Source of the DNA: Corynebacterium imitans
GTDB lineage: Bacteria > Actinomycetota > Actinomycetes > Mycobacteriales > Mycobacteriaceae
NCBI RefSeq assembly: GCF_000739455.1
Contig: NZ_CP009211.1
Span: 62,001 to 126,000 of the forward strand
Reading direction: 5' to 3'
DNA length: 64,000 nucleotides
The notes under the pieces are model-generated. The model was not told the origin of the DNA, searched no databases, and saw only the letters and a program-made list of their open reading frames with translations. Position numbers and translations under genes: made by a program. Below, in pieces: positions 25,023 to 34,119 of this stretch. How positions within the stretch are numbered: position 1 is the stretch's first letter; every line of letters begins with the position of its first letter.

Positions 25023-26011
25023 AGCTTCTTGAACTCCCTCACCAAGTCGAAGCCGGTGTGCCCGTGGATCGCCTTGATCGTGCGGTAGTTGCCGGGTGCC
25101 GAAATCGTGGCGGTAGTGCCGTGGGCGAGGATGTGCTCGGAGCGGCTGAGCTCGCGGATCGCCACCAGGCGCACCCGGTCCGGGTGCTCCTGGACCAGGT
25201 CCGAGTAGAGCATGGGGTCGTGCTGCCCGTCGTCGCCGACCAGCGTCCAGCGGATGTTGGGGAAGTCCACGATGAGGTTGCGCAGCGCGACCCGCTTGTG
25301 TTCTTGGCCGCTGCGGAACAGCCCGGTCGGGGTCGGGCCCCAGTCGGTGAGCAGCAGGGGGCCGGGCGGCAGCTTCTCGCGCGCGATGAAGTCCGTGAGC
25401 GTGTCGAACGTGTTCCACGCGCCGGTGGATACGTAGAACGTCGGCTCGCCGGGGGCGAGGAGTTCCGCGTACAGGTTGCGCATGCCGGGCACGGGCTGGC
25501 GGGTGTTTGTCTTCTTCACCCAGGAGTTCCAGGCGGCGAGCATGGCGCGCGGCAGCATAGTCACCATGATCGTGTCGTCCACGTCGGAGATCAGGCCGTG
25601 CGTGACGTCGTCGGCGATGATCTGCACCCGCGCCTCGGTGGCCTCGGCGCTCAAGGGGGTGCGCACGGTGGCAGTGTGCCAGCCGGGTTGAAGCCCGTGG
25701 TCCAGAATCAGTACTTCAAGGTAGCCGTTGCGGTCGGTCTGGGCGGTGACGCGCTGCTCACCCAGCTCGACGGTGACTGCGATGTTGGGGACCTGGGTGG
25801 TGAAGAACTGGCGGTAACCGCGCTCCACCTTGGTTTTCGGCTCGCGCTCCGGGTCGGCCATGAGCACGCGGCCGAGCACGCGGGCGCGCTCGGAGTTGCC
25901 GTAGCCGGTAAAACCGGTGACTTGCGGTACCCAGCCGCGGCGCGATTTCGCCTTCACGTCGGCGCTGTTGATGCGGTGCTCCGCCCAGCGGACCACGTCT
26001 GAAAATCCCAT
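25019..26011 (-). CDS. App1 family phosphatase (DUF2183; predicted phosphatidate phosphatase)
   Basis: 330 aa. The catalytic domain (about 140-325) has the HAD-like DxDxT motif in GLISDVDDTIMVT, followed by YVSTGAWN and TLVGDDGQHDP, the signature of the App1 C-terminal domain. A beta-rich N-terminal half precedes it. It probably dephosphorylates phosphatidate or a related lipid. Only 20 bp separate its ATG from that of amn, with TAGACT 8 nt upstream. It overlaps the lipoprotein gene by 4 nt. Confidence 0.8.
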   Translation of the reverse strand: MGFSDVVRWAEHRINSADVKAKSRRGWVPQVTGFTGYGNSERARVLGRVLMADPEREPKTKVERGYRQFFTTQVPNIAVTVELGEQRVTAQTDRNGYLEVLILDHGLQPGWHTATVRTPLSAEATEARVQIIADDVTHGLISDVDDTIMVTMLPRAMLAAWNSWVKKTNTRQPVPGMRNLYAELLAPGEPTFYVSTGAWNTFDTLTDFIAREKLPPGPLLLTDWGPTPTGLFRSGQEHKRVALRNLIVDFPNIRWTLVGDDGQHDPMLYSDLVQEHPDRVRLVAIRELSRSEHILAHGTTATISAPGNYRTIKAIHGHTGFDLVREFKKL

Positions 26012-26018
26012 AAGCCAG

Positions 26019-26025
26019 TAGTCTA
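26019..26025. promoter_or_regulatory. Overlapping divergent -10 boxes (TAGTCTA) between app1-like and amn
   Basis: TAGTCT (26019-26024, plus) ends 7 nt before the amn ATG. TAGACT on the minus strand (26025-26020) ends 8 nt before the opposite ATG. Both mRNAs would be leaderless and share almost the same -10 element. Confidence 0.55.
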
Positions 26026-26031
26026 GGCGCT

Positions 26032-27372
26032 ATGGATGTTGTGGGAAGTGCGCACGTGGCCGTCGATACACTCATTGAGCTCTATGAAGTGTCGTGCGAG
26101 CGTGCGCGCGACGCGATGAGCAGCGGGGACTACGCGCGCTACGAGGATGTCTACTATCCCAAGCTGTCCGTGACGATCGACGATTGGGTGCCGGTGGACC
26201 GCTCCGAGCCCTTCGGCTACGTCGACGAGTCCGGGGTGTACAGCGCGGAGCTTTCGCGCCCGGACCTGATGGCACCGTACCTGCGCGCTCAACTCGAGGC
26301 GTTGACCGGCAATTACGAGTGCGTTATCCGCGTTGGCTACTCGGACACCCGCATCCCGCCCGAGTACATCCGGGGCACCGGCACCCGCCCCGCGAACGCC
26401 CCCTCCGTGCCGCGGCCGACCCTCGACGAGGTGCACGACGCGATTATCGACGGCCACTGGGACGCCTTTCACGGCAACGAAAAGCCGCTCTTCCACTTCG
26501 GCCCCCAACGCTTCGACCTCGCGCTCGCCCGGCTCGAGCACTACACGGGCATCCAGGTCGAGTCGCTGCAGAAGTACATTCTGTTTACCAACTACGACAT
26601 GCACGTCACCGAGTTCGTGAAATTCGGCGAGTCGGAGCTTGCGCGCGAAGGCTCTCGCTACACGCGCCTGGTCACACCGGAGGGCAACGCGAAGTACCAG
26701 ATGCCGCGCTACGACCTGGTCACTGAGGACGGCGACGGCATCACCATGATCAACATCGGCGTCGGCCCCTCGAACGCGAAGACCATCACGGATTCGCTGG
26801 CGGTGCTGCGCCCGGAGGCGTGGATCATGATTGGCCACTGCGCGGGCATGGACGCACGCATGCGCATCGGCGACCTCATCCTGGGCAACGCGTATGAGCG
26901 CAAGGACTCGGTGTTGGACGAGCACATCCGCCCAGACTCGCCGATCCCGGCCGTGCCCGAGATCCAGCGCACCCTGGAAAAGGCGGTCTCCAAGATCTAC
27001 GGGCAGGACTCCGCGCTCATGCGCACCGGCACCGTGCTGTCCACCGGCGACCGCAACTGGGAGTGGAAGACGCCGCAGGATTTGTGGGAGTGGCTGCGCG
27101 GCTCGACGGCGGCCGCGGTGGACATGGAGTCCTGCACCATCGCCGCGAACGGCTACCGGTATCGCGTGCCCTACGGCGCGCTGCTGGCCGTGTCCGACCT
27201 GCCGCTGCACGCGGTGCCAAAGCTTCCTGCGGCCGCGCAGGCCTTCTACTCCAACTCGAAGGAGGCGCACGTGATGTGCGCGGTGCGCGCGATGGAGAAG
27301 CTGGCGAAGAACCCGCAGCGGCTGCGCACCCGCAAGCTGCGCCGTACGATTGGAGAGCTGCCATTCCGGTAG
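26032..27372 (+). CDS. amn: AMP nucleosidase
   Basis: 446 aa. It hydrolyses AMP to adenine and ribose 5-phosphate. N-terminal Amn domain about 1-170; C-terminal nucleoside-phosphorylase fold with MINIGVGPSNAKT, MIGHCAGMD, YERKDSVLDEHI and AAVDMESCTIAANGYR (purine/ribose-binding Met-Glu). Slightly shorter than E. coli Amn. The leaderless TAGTCT box 7 nt upstream supports the ATG at 26032. The sirtuin gene follows after 26 bp, so AMP turnover and NAD-dependent deacylation are probably expressed together. Confidence 0.93.
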   Translation: MDVVGSAHVAVDTLIELYEVSCERARDAMSSGDYARYEDVYYPKLSVTIDDWVPVDRSEPFGYVDESGVYSAELSRPDLMAPYLRAQLEALTGNYECVIRVGYSDTRIPPEYIRGTGTRPANAPSVPRPTLDEVHDAIIDGHWDAFHGNEKPLFHFGPQRFDLALARLEHYTGIQVESLQKYILFTNYDMHVTEFVKFGESELAREGSRYTRLVTPEGNAKYQMPRYDLVTEDGDGITMINIGVGPSNAKTITDSLAVLRPEAWIMIGHCAGMDARMRIGDLILGNAYERKDSVLDEHIRPDSPIPAVPEIQRTLEKAVSKIYGQDSALMRTGTVLSTGDRNWEWKTPQDLWEWLRGSTAAAVDMESCTIAANGYRYRVPYGALLAVSDLPLHAVPKLPAAAQAFYSNSKEAHVMCAVRAMEKLAKNPQRLRTRKLRRTIGELPFR

Positions 27373-27398
27373 ATTCCTTCAACGACCCGGCGATCCAA

Positions 27399-28304
27399 AT
27401 GGCGCACGCGAGCGCCGTGCGCTCCATCGAGCGGGTCGTCCACGAAACCACCACGCCAACGGACCCGGAGCTAGCGATCCAGCGAGTAGTAGAGCAGCTG
27501 CGCGCCGGCAAAGTCCTGGTGATCACCGGCGCGGGCGTGTCCACCGACTCCGGCATCCCCGACTACCGCTCCGCGGGCGGCCGCCTGACTAAGGGCCGGC
27601 CGATGACGTACCAGGAGTTCGCCCACTCACCGACGCAGGTACGCCGCTACTGGGCGCGCGCGTTCGTCGGCATGCAGTTCATGCGCGCCGCCGCACCGAA
27701 CCGCACCCACTTCGCGCTGGTCGAGCTGGAGCGCGCCGGGCTGCTCACCGGCATTGTCACCCAGAACGTCGACGGGCTGCACGCCCAAGCCGGCTCGCGC
27801 AAGGTCATCGCGCTGCACGGAGATATGGAGAAGGTCGTCTGCCTTGATTGCGGCGCGCGCCATGCCCGCTCGCTTATCGACGCCCTGCTCACCCAAGCCA
27901 ACCCCAACTATTTCGATTCCGTTGAGGTCACAGGAAACATGATCAACCCCGACGGCGACGTGGAGCTGCGCGCCGAAGACGTCGAGCGCTTCCGCATGAT
28001 CGACTGCCCGACGTGCGGCGGCCAGCGGCTGAAGCCTTCGGTGGTCTACTTTGGGGAGAACGTGCCGAGGGGGCGTCGACAAGCGGCGCACGACTGGCTC
28101 GAGGAGTCGAATTCTGTGCTCGCGCTGGGGACCTCGCTTGCGGTGATGAGCGGCTACCGCTTCGTCATCGACGCCCGCAAGCAGGGCAAACCCGTCTCGG
28201 TGGTCAACGGCGGGCCGGGCCGCGGCGACCCGAAGGCGACGACGCTGTGGCGCACCGGGGTCGCTGAGGCAATGGACGCCATCCTCGACGGGCTGGAGCT
28301 TTAG
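27399..28304 (+). CDS. Sir2 family NAD-dependent protein deacylase
   Basis: 301 aa. Motifs: GAGVSTDSGIPDYRS (NAD pocket), TQNVDGLHAQAG, catalytic His in ALHGDMEKV, zinc Cys pairs CLDCG and CPTCG, GTSLAVMSG and VNGGPGRGD. It is somewhat longer than CobB because of the N-terminus and an insert between the Cys pairs. The ATG at 27399 is the first start after the amn stop; its ribosome-binding site is weak, so coupling to amn is likely. The stop shares TTAG with the convergent symporter. Confidence 0.92.
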   Translation: MAHASAVRSIERVVHETTTPTDPELAIQRVVEQLRAGKVLVITGAGVSTDSGIPDYRSAGGRLTKGRPMTYQEFAHSPTQVRRYWARAFVGMQFMRAAAPNRTHFALVELERAGLLTGIVTQNVDGLHAQAGSRKVIALHGDMEKVVCLDCGARHARSLIDALLTQANPNYFDSVEVTGNMINPDGDVELRAEDVERFRMIDCPTCGGQRLKPSVVYFGENVPRGRRQAAHDWLEESNSVLALGTSLAVMSGYRFVIDARKQGKPVSVVNGGPGRGDPKATTLWRTGVAEAMDAILDGLEL

Positions 28305-29566
28305 GAAGTTTTGGCCGAAAAGTTGTCCCAGACCTTTGTGTCCAGGATCTTCTCGCGCGTGGCCACCACGGCGGCGACGACGGCCTGACCGGTGACGTTG
28401 ACGGCGGTGCGGCCCATGTCGATGATCGGCTCGACCGCGAGCAGCAGGCCGACGCCGGACAGCGGCAGCCCCAGCGTGGACAGCGTCAGGGTGAGCATGA
28501 CGGTCGCGCCGGTCGTGCCGGCGGTGGCGGCCGAGCCCAGCACGGACACGATCACGATGAGCAGGTAGTCGGTCGCGCCGAGATCAATGCCGTAGAACTG
28601 TGCGACGAACAGGGCGGCGATGGCGGGGTAGATGGAGGCGCAGCCGTCCATCTTGGTGGTTGCACCCAGCGGCATGGCAAAGGAGGCGTACTCGGTGGGC
28701 ACGCCCATGGATTGCTCGACGGTGCGCTGGTTCACCGGCATCACACCCATGGAGGAGCGGGTAACAAAGCCGAGCATGGTCACCGGCCAGACGCGGCGGG
28801 CGAACTCGATGACGTTGATCTTGTTCGCCATAAGTACCAGCGGGTAGAGCACGAAGATGACCAGGGCAAGCCCGATGTAGATGGCCAGGACGAACTGGCC
28901 GAGGCTGCTCATGGCCGCCCAGCCGTAGGTGGCGACCGCGTTACCGATCAGCGCCGCGGTGCCGATCGGGGCGAGCCGGATGACCCACCACAGGACGACC
29001 TGGATGACGGAGAGCAGGGACTCAGAAAACTGGATAAACGGCTCGGCCGACTTGCCCGCCTTCACGGCGGCGATGCCGATGAGCAGGGAGACGACCAAGA
29101 TCTGCAGGACGTTGAAGTTCACCGCCGCACCAGATTCAGTTACCTTGGCGGTCAGGCCCAGGAAGTTCGAGGGCACGACGGAGTCCAAGAAGCCCATCCA
29201 GGAGCCGGTGGTCGACGGCTCGGCGGCGTCGGCGGCATCGACGGTGGAGTTCGCGCCGGGCTTGAGGATCGCGCCGACGGCAATGCCGATGAGCACGGAG
29301 AAAAACGCGGTAATGGCAAACCAGATCAGGGTCTGGGCAGCGAGCCGGGCCGCGTTGGTGACCTCGCGGAGCTTGGCAATCGAGGTCACCACTGCGGTGA
29401 ACACTAGCGGCGGGATGAGCAGTTTGAGTAGCTGGACGTAGGTGCCGCCGACCCACTCGAGGAGCCCGGCGAGCCAGTCGTCGGCAATGAGCCCGAGCAC
29501 AAGGCCGATGATCAGGCCGTAGATGACTTGGGCCCCGAACCCGGTGGCCCATTTGGGGAGAGACAT
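28301..29566 (-). CDS. Dicarboxylate/amino acid:cation symporter (DAACS, GltP/DctA-like)
   Basis: 421 aa with about 8 TM segments and two re-entrant loops. The family core is seen in MPLGATTKMDGCASIY and in GSAATAGTTGATVMLTLTLSTLGLPLSG. Substrate could be glutamate, aspartate, serine/threonine or C4-dicarboxylates; the usual GLPL-containing loop does not decide this. GGAGC precedes the ATG. The C-terminal coding end carries a copy of the dispersed AAAAGTT-type repeat (28306-28324). Confidence 0.88.
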   Translation of the reverse strand: MSLPKWATGFGAQVIYGLIIGLVLGLIADDWLAGLLEWVGGTYVQLLKLLIPPLVFTAVVTSIAKLREVTNAARLAAQTLIWFAITAFFSVLIGIAVGAILKPGANSTVDAADAAEPSTTGSWMGFLDSVVPSNFLGLTAKVTESGAAVNFNVLQILVVSLLIGIAAVKAGKSAEPFIQFSESLLSVIQVVLWWVIRLAPIGTAALIGNAVATYGWAAMSSLGQFVLAIYIGLALVIFVLYPLVLMANKINVIEFARRVWPVTMLGFVTRSSMGVMPVNQRTVEQSMGVPTEYASFAMPLGATTKMDGCASIYPAIAALFVAQFYGIDLGATDYLLIVIVSVLGSAATAGTTGATVMLTLTLSTLGLPLSGVGLLLAVEPIIDMGRTAVNVTGQAVVAAVVATREKILDTKVWDNFSAKTS

Positions 29567-29687
29567 GTGCGCTCCAATGCGAAATAATGAACAGGTCAGT
29601 TTTTACTCGCCGAATACTAGCAGGTGGACGCTCAAAACATAATCCCATTAAAAAATAGACCAAGCAGTCTGTAATTTGGGGGATTGC

Positions 29688-29706
29688 TACGGTGGGAACC
29701 TCCCAC
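29688..29706 (+). promoter_or_regulatory. Promoter/operator of the gamma-carbonic anhydrase-like gene
   Basis: A TACGGT -10 candidate (29688-29693) overlaps the perfect inverted repeat GTGGGA-ACC-TCCCAC (29692-29706). AAAGGAGC and the ATG at 29726 follow. The repeat may be an operator or a short leader hairpin. Confidence 0.45.
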
Positions 29707-29725
29707 ACGTGTAAAGGAGCACACC

Positions 29726-30256
29726 ATGGCAGGCATTTACTCATTCGAGGGCAAGGCCCCGCAGATTCACCCGAGCGCGTACATCGCGCCGGGCGCGACC
29801 GTGATTGGCGACGTCACCATCGGCGAAGACGTCAACATCTGGCCAGGCGCGGTCCTGCGCGGCGACGTGGGCGCGATCGTCATCGGCGCGCGCTGCAACG
29901 TGCAGGACGGCGCCGTCATTCACGTCGAGACTGGGCATACGACGGTGCTGGAGGAGGACGTCACGGTCGGCCATCTGGCGCTGGTACACGGCTGCCACGT
30001 GGAGTCGGCCTGCCTGATCGGCATGAGCTCGACGGTGCTCTCTGGCGCGCGCGTGGGTGAGGGCAGCATTGTCGGCGGCGGGGGAGTGGTCCTGGAAGGC
30101 CAGGAGATCCCGCCGTTTTCCGTGGCCGCGGGCGTGCCGACGAAGGTGCGCAAGTCCTTGGATCCAGAAACCCGCGAGCAGCGGGTAAAGCATGCGGCCG
30201 GCTACGTGGAGCTAGCTCGCCGCCACCGCGAGGGGCTCGCGGAGCACGAAGTCTAG
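29726..30256 (+). CDS. Gamma-carbonic anhydrase-like hexapeptide-repeat protein
   Basis: 176 aa of left-handed beta-helix repeats (IxPGATVIGDVTIGEDVNIW, IGARCNVQDGAVIH). Metal-binding histidines are visible in IHVETGH, TVGHLALVHGCHVE. The family includes gamma-class carbonic anhydrase homologues (YrdA/PaaY/CaiE) whose activity is often unproven. ATG 29726 is chosen for the AAAGGAGC site. Its 3' end overlaps the convergent ROK regulator by 45 bp. Confidence 0.87.
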   Translation: MAGIYSFEGKAPQIHPSAYIAPGATVIGDVTIGEDVNIWPGAVLRGDVGAIVIGARCNVQDGAVIHVETGHTTVLEEDVTVGHLALVHGCHVESACLIGMSSTVLSGARVGEGSIVGGGGVVLEGQEIPPFSVAAGVPTKVRKSLDPETREQRVKHAAGYVELARRHREGLAEHEV

Positions 30257-31300
30257 GGCGACCGCGCGCGCGATGTCGCGCACGATCTCCTTGTGCGTGG
30301 GGATCATTCGCAGCGCGGGCGGGGTGGTGCTCTTCTTGTGGACGGTGCGCGCGAACGGGGCGGTAGACAGCGGGTCTTCGGAAAAGGCGCTGCCGGCGAC
30401 GACCACGGTGTCGGGTGAGTATTCGCTGCTCAGCTCGGCGACCAGGCTGCCTAAGCCGCGGGCGCGCTCGTCGAGTGCGGCGCGGGTGGGGTGAGAGCCG
30501 TCCTCGACGGCGTCGGCAAGCGTGCGGATTTTCGGCGAGCCGATGTGATCGATCAGGCCGCCGGTGGTCAGCTCGCGCCGTTTCACGCGGATCGGGTGCA
30601 CCCCGTCGGCGGTGGAGATGGCGCAGCCGATCGAGTCGTCGGCGAACAGCGCCATGATGGAGGACGGGGTCAGGTCGCGGCTCGACTGCATCTCGGAGCC
30701 AATGATCGCCGCGCTAATCGACGTCACCGTCACCGGCACCGAGAACTGCTCCTGCATCTGCCCAGCGAGGTCCACCCCGTCCCAGCCGAGGTTGACCGCG
30801 ATGACGGTGCCGTCCTCCGAGACGGTGCCGGAGGCGGTCACGCCGACGGTGGCCAGCGGGCGGTTCAAACCGGCGGTGAGTCGGTTGAGCCCCGCCATGA
30901 GGTGCTGCACCACGTCGTCCTGGCTTAGGTGCGCGACCGGCAGGTCGAGGTCGGCGCAGCGCAGCATGCGGCCGCGGATGTCGAAGACGGCGATGTAGGC
31001 GAAACCAGTGCCCACCGCGATGCCGGCGTGGATGGGCTCGCGGTCGTTGAGCTCGATCGGGATGGTCGGGCGACCGCGGCCGTTGGCGCGGGCGAGGTCG
31101 GTGCGCTCGTTGACGAATCCAGCCTGGGTGAGCGCGGCAATGGCGCGCGTGACGGTGGGCTGGGAGAGTCCGGTGGCCTCGACGAGCTCGCTGCGGGAGG
31201 TTAGCTCCTGCAGGCGGATCAGATGGAGGCACTTCGCCGCAGGCGTGCTCGGGCGGGTAAACGGCGCAGTTGAGGAACTCATGTGAATATATTTACTCAT
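30212..31300 (-). CDS. ROK family transcriptional regulator
   Basis: 362 aa. An N-terminal winged HTH (LQELTSRSELVEATGLSQPTVTRAIAALTQAGF) precedes a ROK-type sugar-kinase-like fold (AGIAVGTGFAYIAVFD, TVGVTASGTVSEDGT, ALFADDSIGCAIS). The ROK zinc Cys cluster is not evident, and the kinase catalytic Asp context is not conserved, so it is a regulator. The start could also be the second ATG at 31282; neither has a clear ribosome-binding site. Sugar-responsive control of unknown genes is likely. Confidence 0.8.
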   Translation of the reverse strand: MSKYIHMSSSTAPFTRPSTPAAKCLHLIRLQELTSRSELVEATGLSQPTVTRAIAALTQAGFVNERTDLARANGRGRPTIPIELNDREPIHAGIAVGTGFAYIAVFDIRGRMLRCADLDLPVAHLSQDDVVQHLMAGLNRLTAGLNRPLATVGVTASGTVSEDGTVIAVNLGWDGVDLAGQMQEQFSVPVTVTSISAAIIGSEMQSSRDLTPSSIMALFADDSIGCAISTADGVHPIRVKRRELTTGGLIDHIGSPKIRTLADAVEDGSHPTRAALDERARGLGSLVAELSSEYSPDTVVVAGSAFSEDPLSTAPFARTVHKKSTTPPALRMIPTHKEIVRDIARAVALDFVLREPLAVAAS

Positions 31301-31347
31301 TGGCAGACCGCTTTGTCCAGTTAGGGGTCTATTAGGTGCTGAAAAGT

Positions 31348-31360
31348 GTGGTCTCACCAC
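31348..31360. promoter_or_regulatory. Inverted repeat GTGGT-CTC-ACCAC upstream of the ROK regulator
   Basis: Perfect 5-bp arms with a 3-bp centre lie in the 140-bp gap between the ROK gene and the DUF885 gene, about 50 bp before the ROK start. A plausible autoregulatory operator. Confidence 0.4.
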
Positions 31361-31426
31361 TAGAAACGCCACTTTAGACAGCTTGGTTTGTTTTTCGGTA
31401 TGTGGTCATCAAAAGCCCAGTTGGGA

Positions 31427-31432
31427 TAGACT
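31427..31432 (+). promoter_or_regulatory. Leaderless promoter -10 box (TAGACT) of the DUF885 gene
   Basis: TAGACT ends 8 nt before the ATG at 31441, and no ribosome-binding site is present. It favours this ATG over the in-frame GTG at 31402. Confidence 0.5.
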
Positions 31433-31440
31433 GGCCTGCC

Positions 31441-33090
31441 ATGACCGAACCCCAAAATGAGCGCGAGCCTTCGCTTCTCGACGCCACGTGTGAGGACTTC
31501 GTCTACGACTACGCGGAACTCACCCCCTCCATGGGCACCCAGATCGGGCTCGATGGCTTCGACGCTGAGCTGGAGGACTTCAGTCCCGAGTACTGGGGTG
31601 CTGTCGCGGACCGCGTCCGCGACCTCATCGCTGACGTGGATGCGCTCAACGACTCCACCGACGCCTCCGACGACGAGGACGACTTCGACGACGTCGATAG
31701 GCTCACCGCCGCGATCTTGCGCGACCGGCTCTCCTTCCAGCTGGAGCTGCACCACCGGGGTGAATTCCTGCGCCGTCTGAACAACATCGAGTCCCCGGTG
31801 CAGACGATCCGTGATTCCTTCCTGCTCATGCCGAAGGTCACCGAGGAGGACTTCGAGCACATCACCGCGCGCATGGCCAAGGTCCCGGCGGCGCTGCGCG
31901 GGTACAAAGAGTCGCTCACGGAGGCGGCCAACAGCGGCGACGTCGCCTCGCACCGCCAGATCGACGCGGTGATCAACCAGTGCGAGAGCCTCGGCGAGTC
32001 CGGCTCCACCCTGGACTACCTGGGCATCCCTGCGGGTTCCAACGTGGTCGAGGAGGCGAAGGAGGCGTTCGCCGCGTTTGCTGACTGGCTGTCCACGGAC
32101 CTCTCGCCACAGGCGAAGCACGAGGACGGGGTGGGCCGCGACCGCTACGAGCTGTTCTCCGAATTCTTCCTCGGCCGCGATGTGGACTTGGATGAGGCGT
32201 ACTGCTGGGCGCGGGAGGAGCTGGCGGCAACCGTCGAGAAGCAAGCGGCGCTGGCGAAGTCGCTGTACGGCGCGGACACCACGGTGGCGGGCGCGTACCG
32301 GCGGCTCAACCGCGAGGAACGCTACACGCTGCACGGCACCGACGCCCTGCTGGCCTGGATGGATAAGGTCAACGAGCGCGTCCAAGACAGCTTTCCGCTT
32401 CCCGACGGCCTGCCGCCGGTCGCAACCGCGATCGACCACGCAGGCTCCGGCGGCATCTTCTACACCCCGCCGGCCGACGACCTCATGCGGCCCGGCACCA
32501 TGTGGTGGTCCGTGCCGGAGGGCCAGGAGACCTTCCACACCTGGCGGGAGCTGGCCACCGTCTTCCACGAGGGCATCCCCGGCCACCACCTGCAGCAGGG
32601 CAGTGCGCTGCTCAACCGTAGCGAGCTCAACCTGTGGCGCCGCTCCATGTGCTTCAACTCCGCGCACATGGAAGGCTGGGCCCTTTACGCCGAGCACCTC
32701 ATGGAGCAGTACGGCTGGTTTGAGGAGCCCGGCTACCGCATGGGCCTTCTAGATTCCCGCCGCCTGCGCCTGGCGCGCGTGATGGTGGACATCGGCGTCC
32801 ACCTGAAAAAGACCACGCCGGATGGCAGCGGCACCTGGGACGCCCAGTACGCCAAGGCCTTTCTGCGCGACAACTGCGCGATGCCCGAGTCCCACCTCAC
32901 CTTCGAGCTGGACCGCTACATGGGCTGGCCGGGCCAGGCACCGTCCTACGCCATCGGTTACCGGGACTGGTGCAACCTGCGCGAGCAGGCGGTGGCCCAA
33001 GGCATGAGCACCGACGAGTTCCACCGCAAGGCGCTCTCGTTCGGCTCCATGCCGATGGACATGCTCGCCCACGCGGTGCTCAGCCACTAA
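31441..33090 (+). CDS. DUF885 family zinc metallopeptidase
   Basis: 549 aa. The zinc-site motif HEGIPGHHLQ (about residue 378) and the downstream MEGWALYAEHLMEQ (Glu ligand region) place it in DUF885, whose members resemble M2/M32-like peptidases. There is no signal peptide, so it is cytoplasmic. Biological substrate unknown; it probably acts on short peptides. The stop shares CTAA with the convergent AbrB-like gene. Confidence 0.87.
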   Translation: MTEPQNEREPSLLDATCEDFVYDYAELTPSMGTQIGLDGFDAELEDFSPEYWGAVADRVRDLIADVDALNDSTDASDDEDDFDDVDRLTAAILRDRLSFQLELHHRGEFLRRLNNIESPVQTIRDSFLLMPKVTEEDFEHITARMAKVPAALRGYKESLTEAANSGDVASHRQIDAVINQCESLGESGSTLDYLGIPAGSNVVEEAKEAFAAFADWLSTDLSPQAKHEDGVGRDRYELFSEFFLGRDVDLDEAYCWAREELAATVEKQAALAKSLYGADTTVAGAYRRLNREERYTLHGTDALLAWMDKVNERVQDSFPLPDGLPPVATAIDHAGSGGIFYTPPADDLMRPGTMWWSVPEGQETFHTWRELATVFHEGIPGHHLQQGSALLNRSELNLWRRSMCFNSAHMEGWALYAEHLMEQYGWFEEPGYRMGLLDSRRLRLARVMVDIGVHLKKTTPDGSGTWDAQYAKAFLRDNCAMPESHLTFELDRYMGWPGQAPSYAIGYRDWCNLREQAVAQGMSTDEFHRKALSFGSMPMDMLAHAVLSH

Positions 33091-34094
33091 AGTTTCCGCA
33101 AAATCTTTGGCAGGTAGCCGGCGAAGATGAGGATGCAGATGAGCCGGATAATCTGCAGCGAGACCACCGCAGGCCCCGCACCACCCTCGGCGGAGAGCGC
33201 GAGCGCGGTCTCTAGTGCGCCCGGGGTGGTGGCGAGGTAGCCCTCATAGAAGGAGATGCCCAGCCATTTCGCCACCGCCCAGCCGGAAGTAGCGCATGCA
33301 CCCATGAGGAGCGCAATGTAGGCGAGCGTTGCGGGCAGGAGTTTGCTGAAGTGCCGCAGCGCTGGCACCGACAGCCCGCCTCCGCAGATCCAGCCGAGGC
33401 ACTGGAAGGCCGCGATCATCAGCGGCTCCGGCGGCACGATCTCGAAGGGGACCACCGCGCCGCACGCGACCGTCGCAAGCATCGGGCCGAACACGCTGGC
33501 GTTTGGGAGCCGTAGCAACTTTCCAACCGGTTGCCCCACGAGCACGAGCGCCGGGACGAGCAACCACATCCACCAATAGGGCTCGAGTGCGCTCGGCACG
33601 TGGGTCTGCGGCGCGTCCAAAAGCCCCGCCACCAGCGGGAGCGTCATCGAGACCACCAGCAGGCGCAGGTACTGGGTAAGCGCGACGTAGCGCACGTCCG
33701 CGCCCACCTCTTTTGCGATCGCCGGCATCACCGACGCCCCGCCCGCAAGCAGCGAGAGCACACCCGTCTCCCGCGAGACCCCACGATCCGCCAGCAGAAT
33801 ACCGCCGACGAAGGCCATCCCAATCACGAAGGCTGCGGCGAGCAGGCCCGGCACGATGAAGGGGAGCAAGTCTCGGGCCGGGATGCCGACCAGCGGCAGC
33901 GCCGCCATCACGCCGATCGCGCCGCGGGCGAGCGTAAAGACCCGCTCGCTGACCCGGAGCTCCTCGCCGGTAGTCAGCGCACACGTGCCGGCGGCGATGA
34001 GCGCGCCGAGGATCCACGCCGCGGGCACGTGCAGCACGGAGAGTATCCAGCCCAACAGCACGGAGGCCGGGGCGACAACAATCCAACGCTGCAT
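33087..34094 (-). CDS. AbrB family membrane protein (COG3180-like)
   Basis: 335 aa, about 9-10 TM segments arranged as two similar halves (LLGWILSVLHVPAAWILGALIAAG and the later FGPMLATVACG). This duplicated architecture is the AbrB/YmgA-like membrane family, sometimes called ammonia monooxygenase-like; the transport role is unproven. The start at 34094 lies only 25 bp from the divergent TauE gene. TACTAT lies 8 nt upstream on the minus strand. Confidence 0.8.
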   Translation of the reverse strand: MQRWIVVAPASVLLGWILSVLHVPAAWILGALIAAGTCALTTGEELRVSERVFTLARGAIGVMAALPLVGIPARDLLPFIVPGLLAAAFVIGMAFVGGILLADRGVSRETGVLSLLAGGASVMPAIAKEVGADVRYVALTQYLRLLVVSMTLPLVAGLLDAPQTHVPSALEPYWWMWLLVPALVLVGQPVGKLLRLPNASVFGPMLATVACGAVVPFEIVPPEPLMIAAFQCLGWICGGGLSVPALRHFSKLLPATLAYIALLMGACATSGWAVAKWLGISFYEGYLATTPGALETALALSAEGGAGPAVVSLQIIRLICILIFAGYLPKILRKL

Positions 34095-34102
34095 AGGCCC
34101 CG

Positions 34103-34109
34103 ATAGTAG
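34103..34109. promoter_or_regulatory. Overlapping divergent -10 boxes between AbrB-like and TauE-like genes
   Basis: On the minus strand TACTAT (34108-34103) ends 8 nt before ATG 34094. On the plus strand TAGTAG (34104-34109) ends 10 nt before ATG 34120, a weaker match. The whole intergenic gap is 25 bp. Confidence 0.4.
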
Positions 34110-34119
34110 CGTGAGCGTT

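Noticed and set aside
24225..25418. 397-codon version of the beta-lactamase-fold lipoprotein
   Set aside because: The upstream part is antisense-type low complexity inside the App1-like gene's other frame, while GTG 25022 places a proper lipoprotein signal at the N-terminus.
30212..30256. 45-bp overlap of the gamma-carbonic anhydrase-like and ROK genes as evidence for a frameshift
   Set aside because: Both proteins end at plausible family lengths, and convergent overlaps are the rule in this window.
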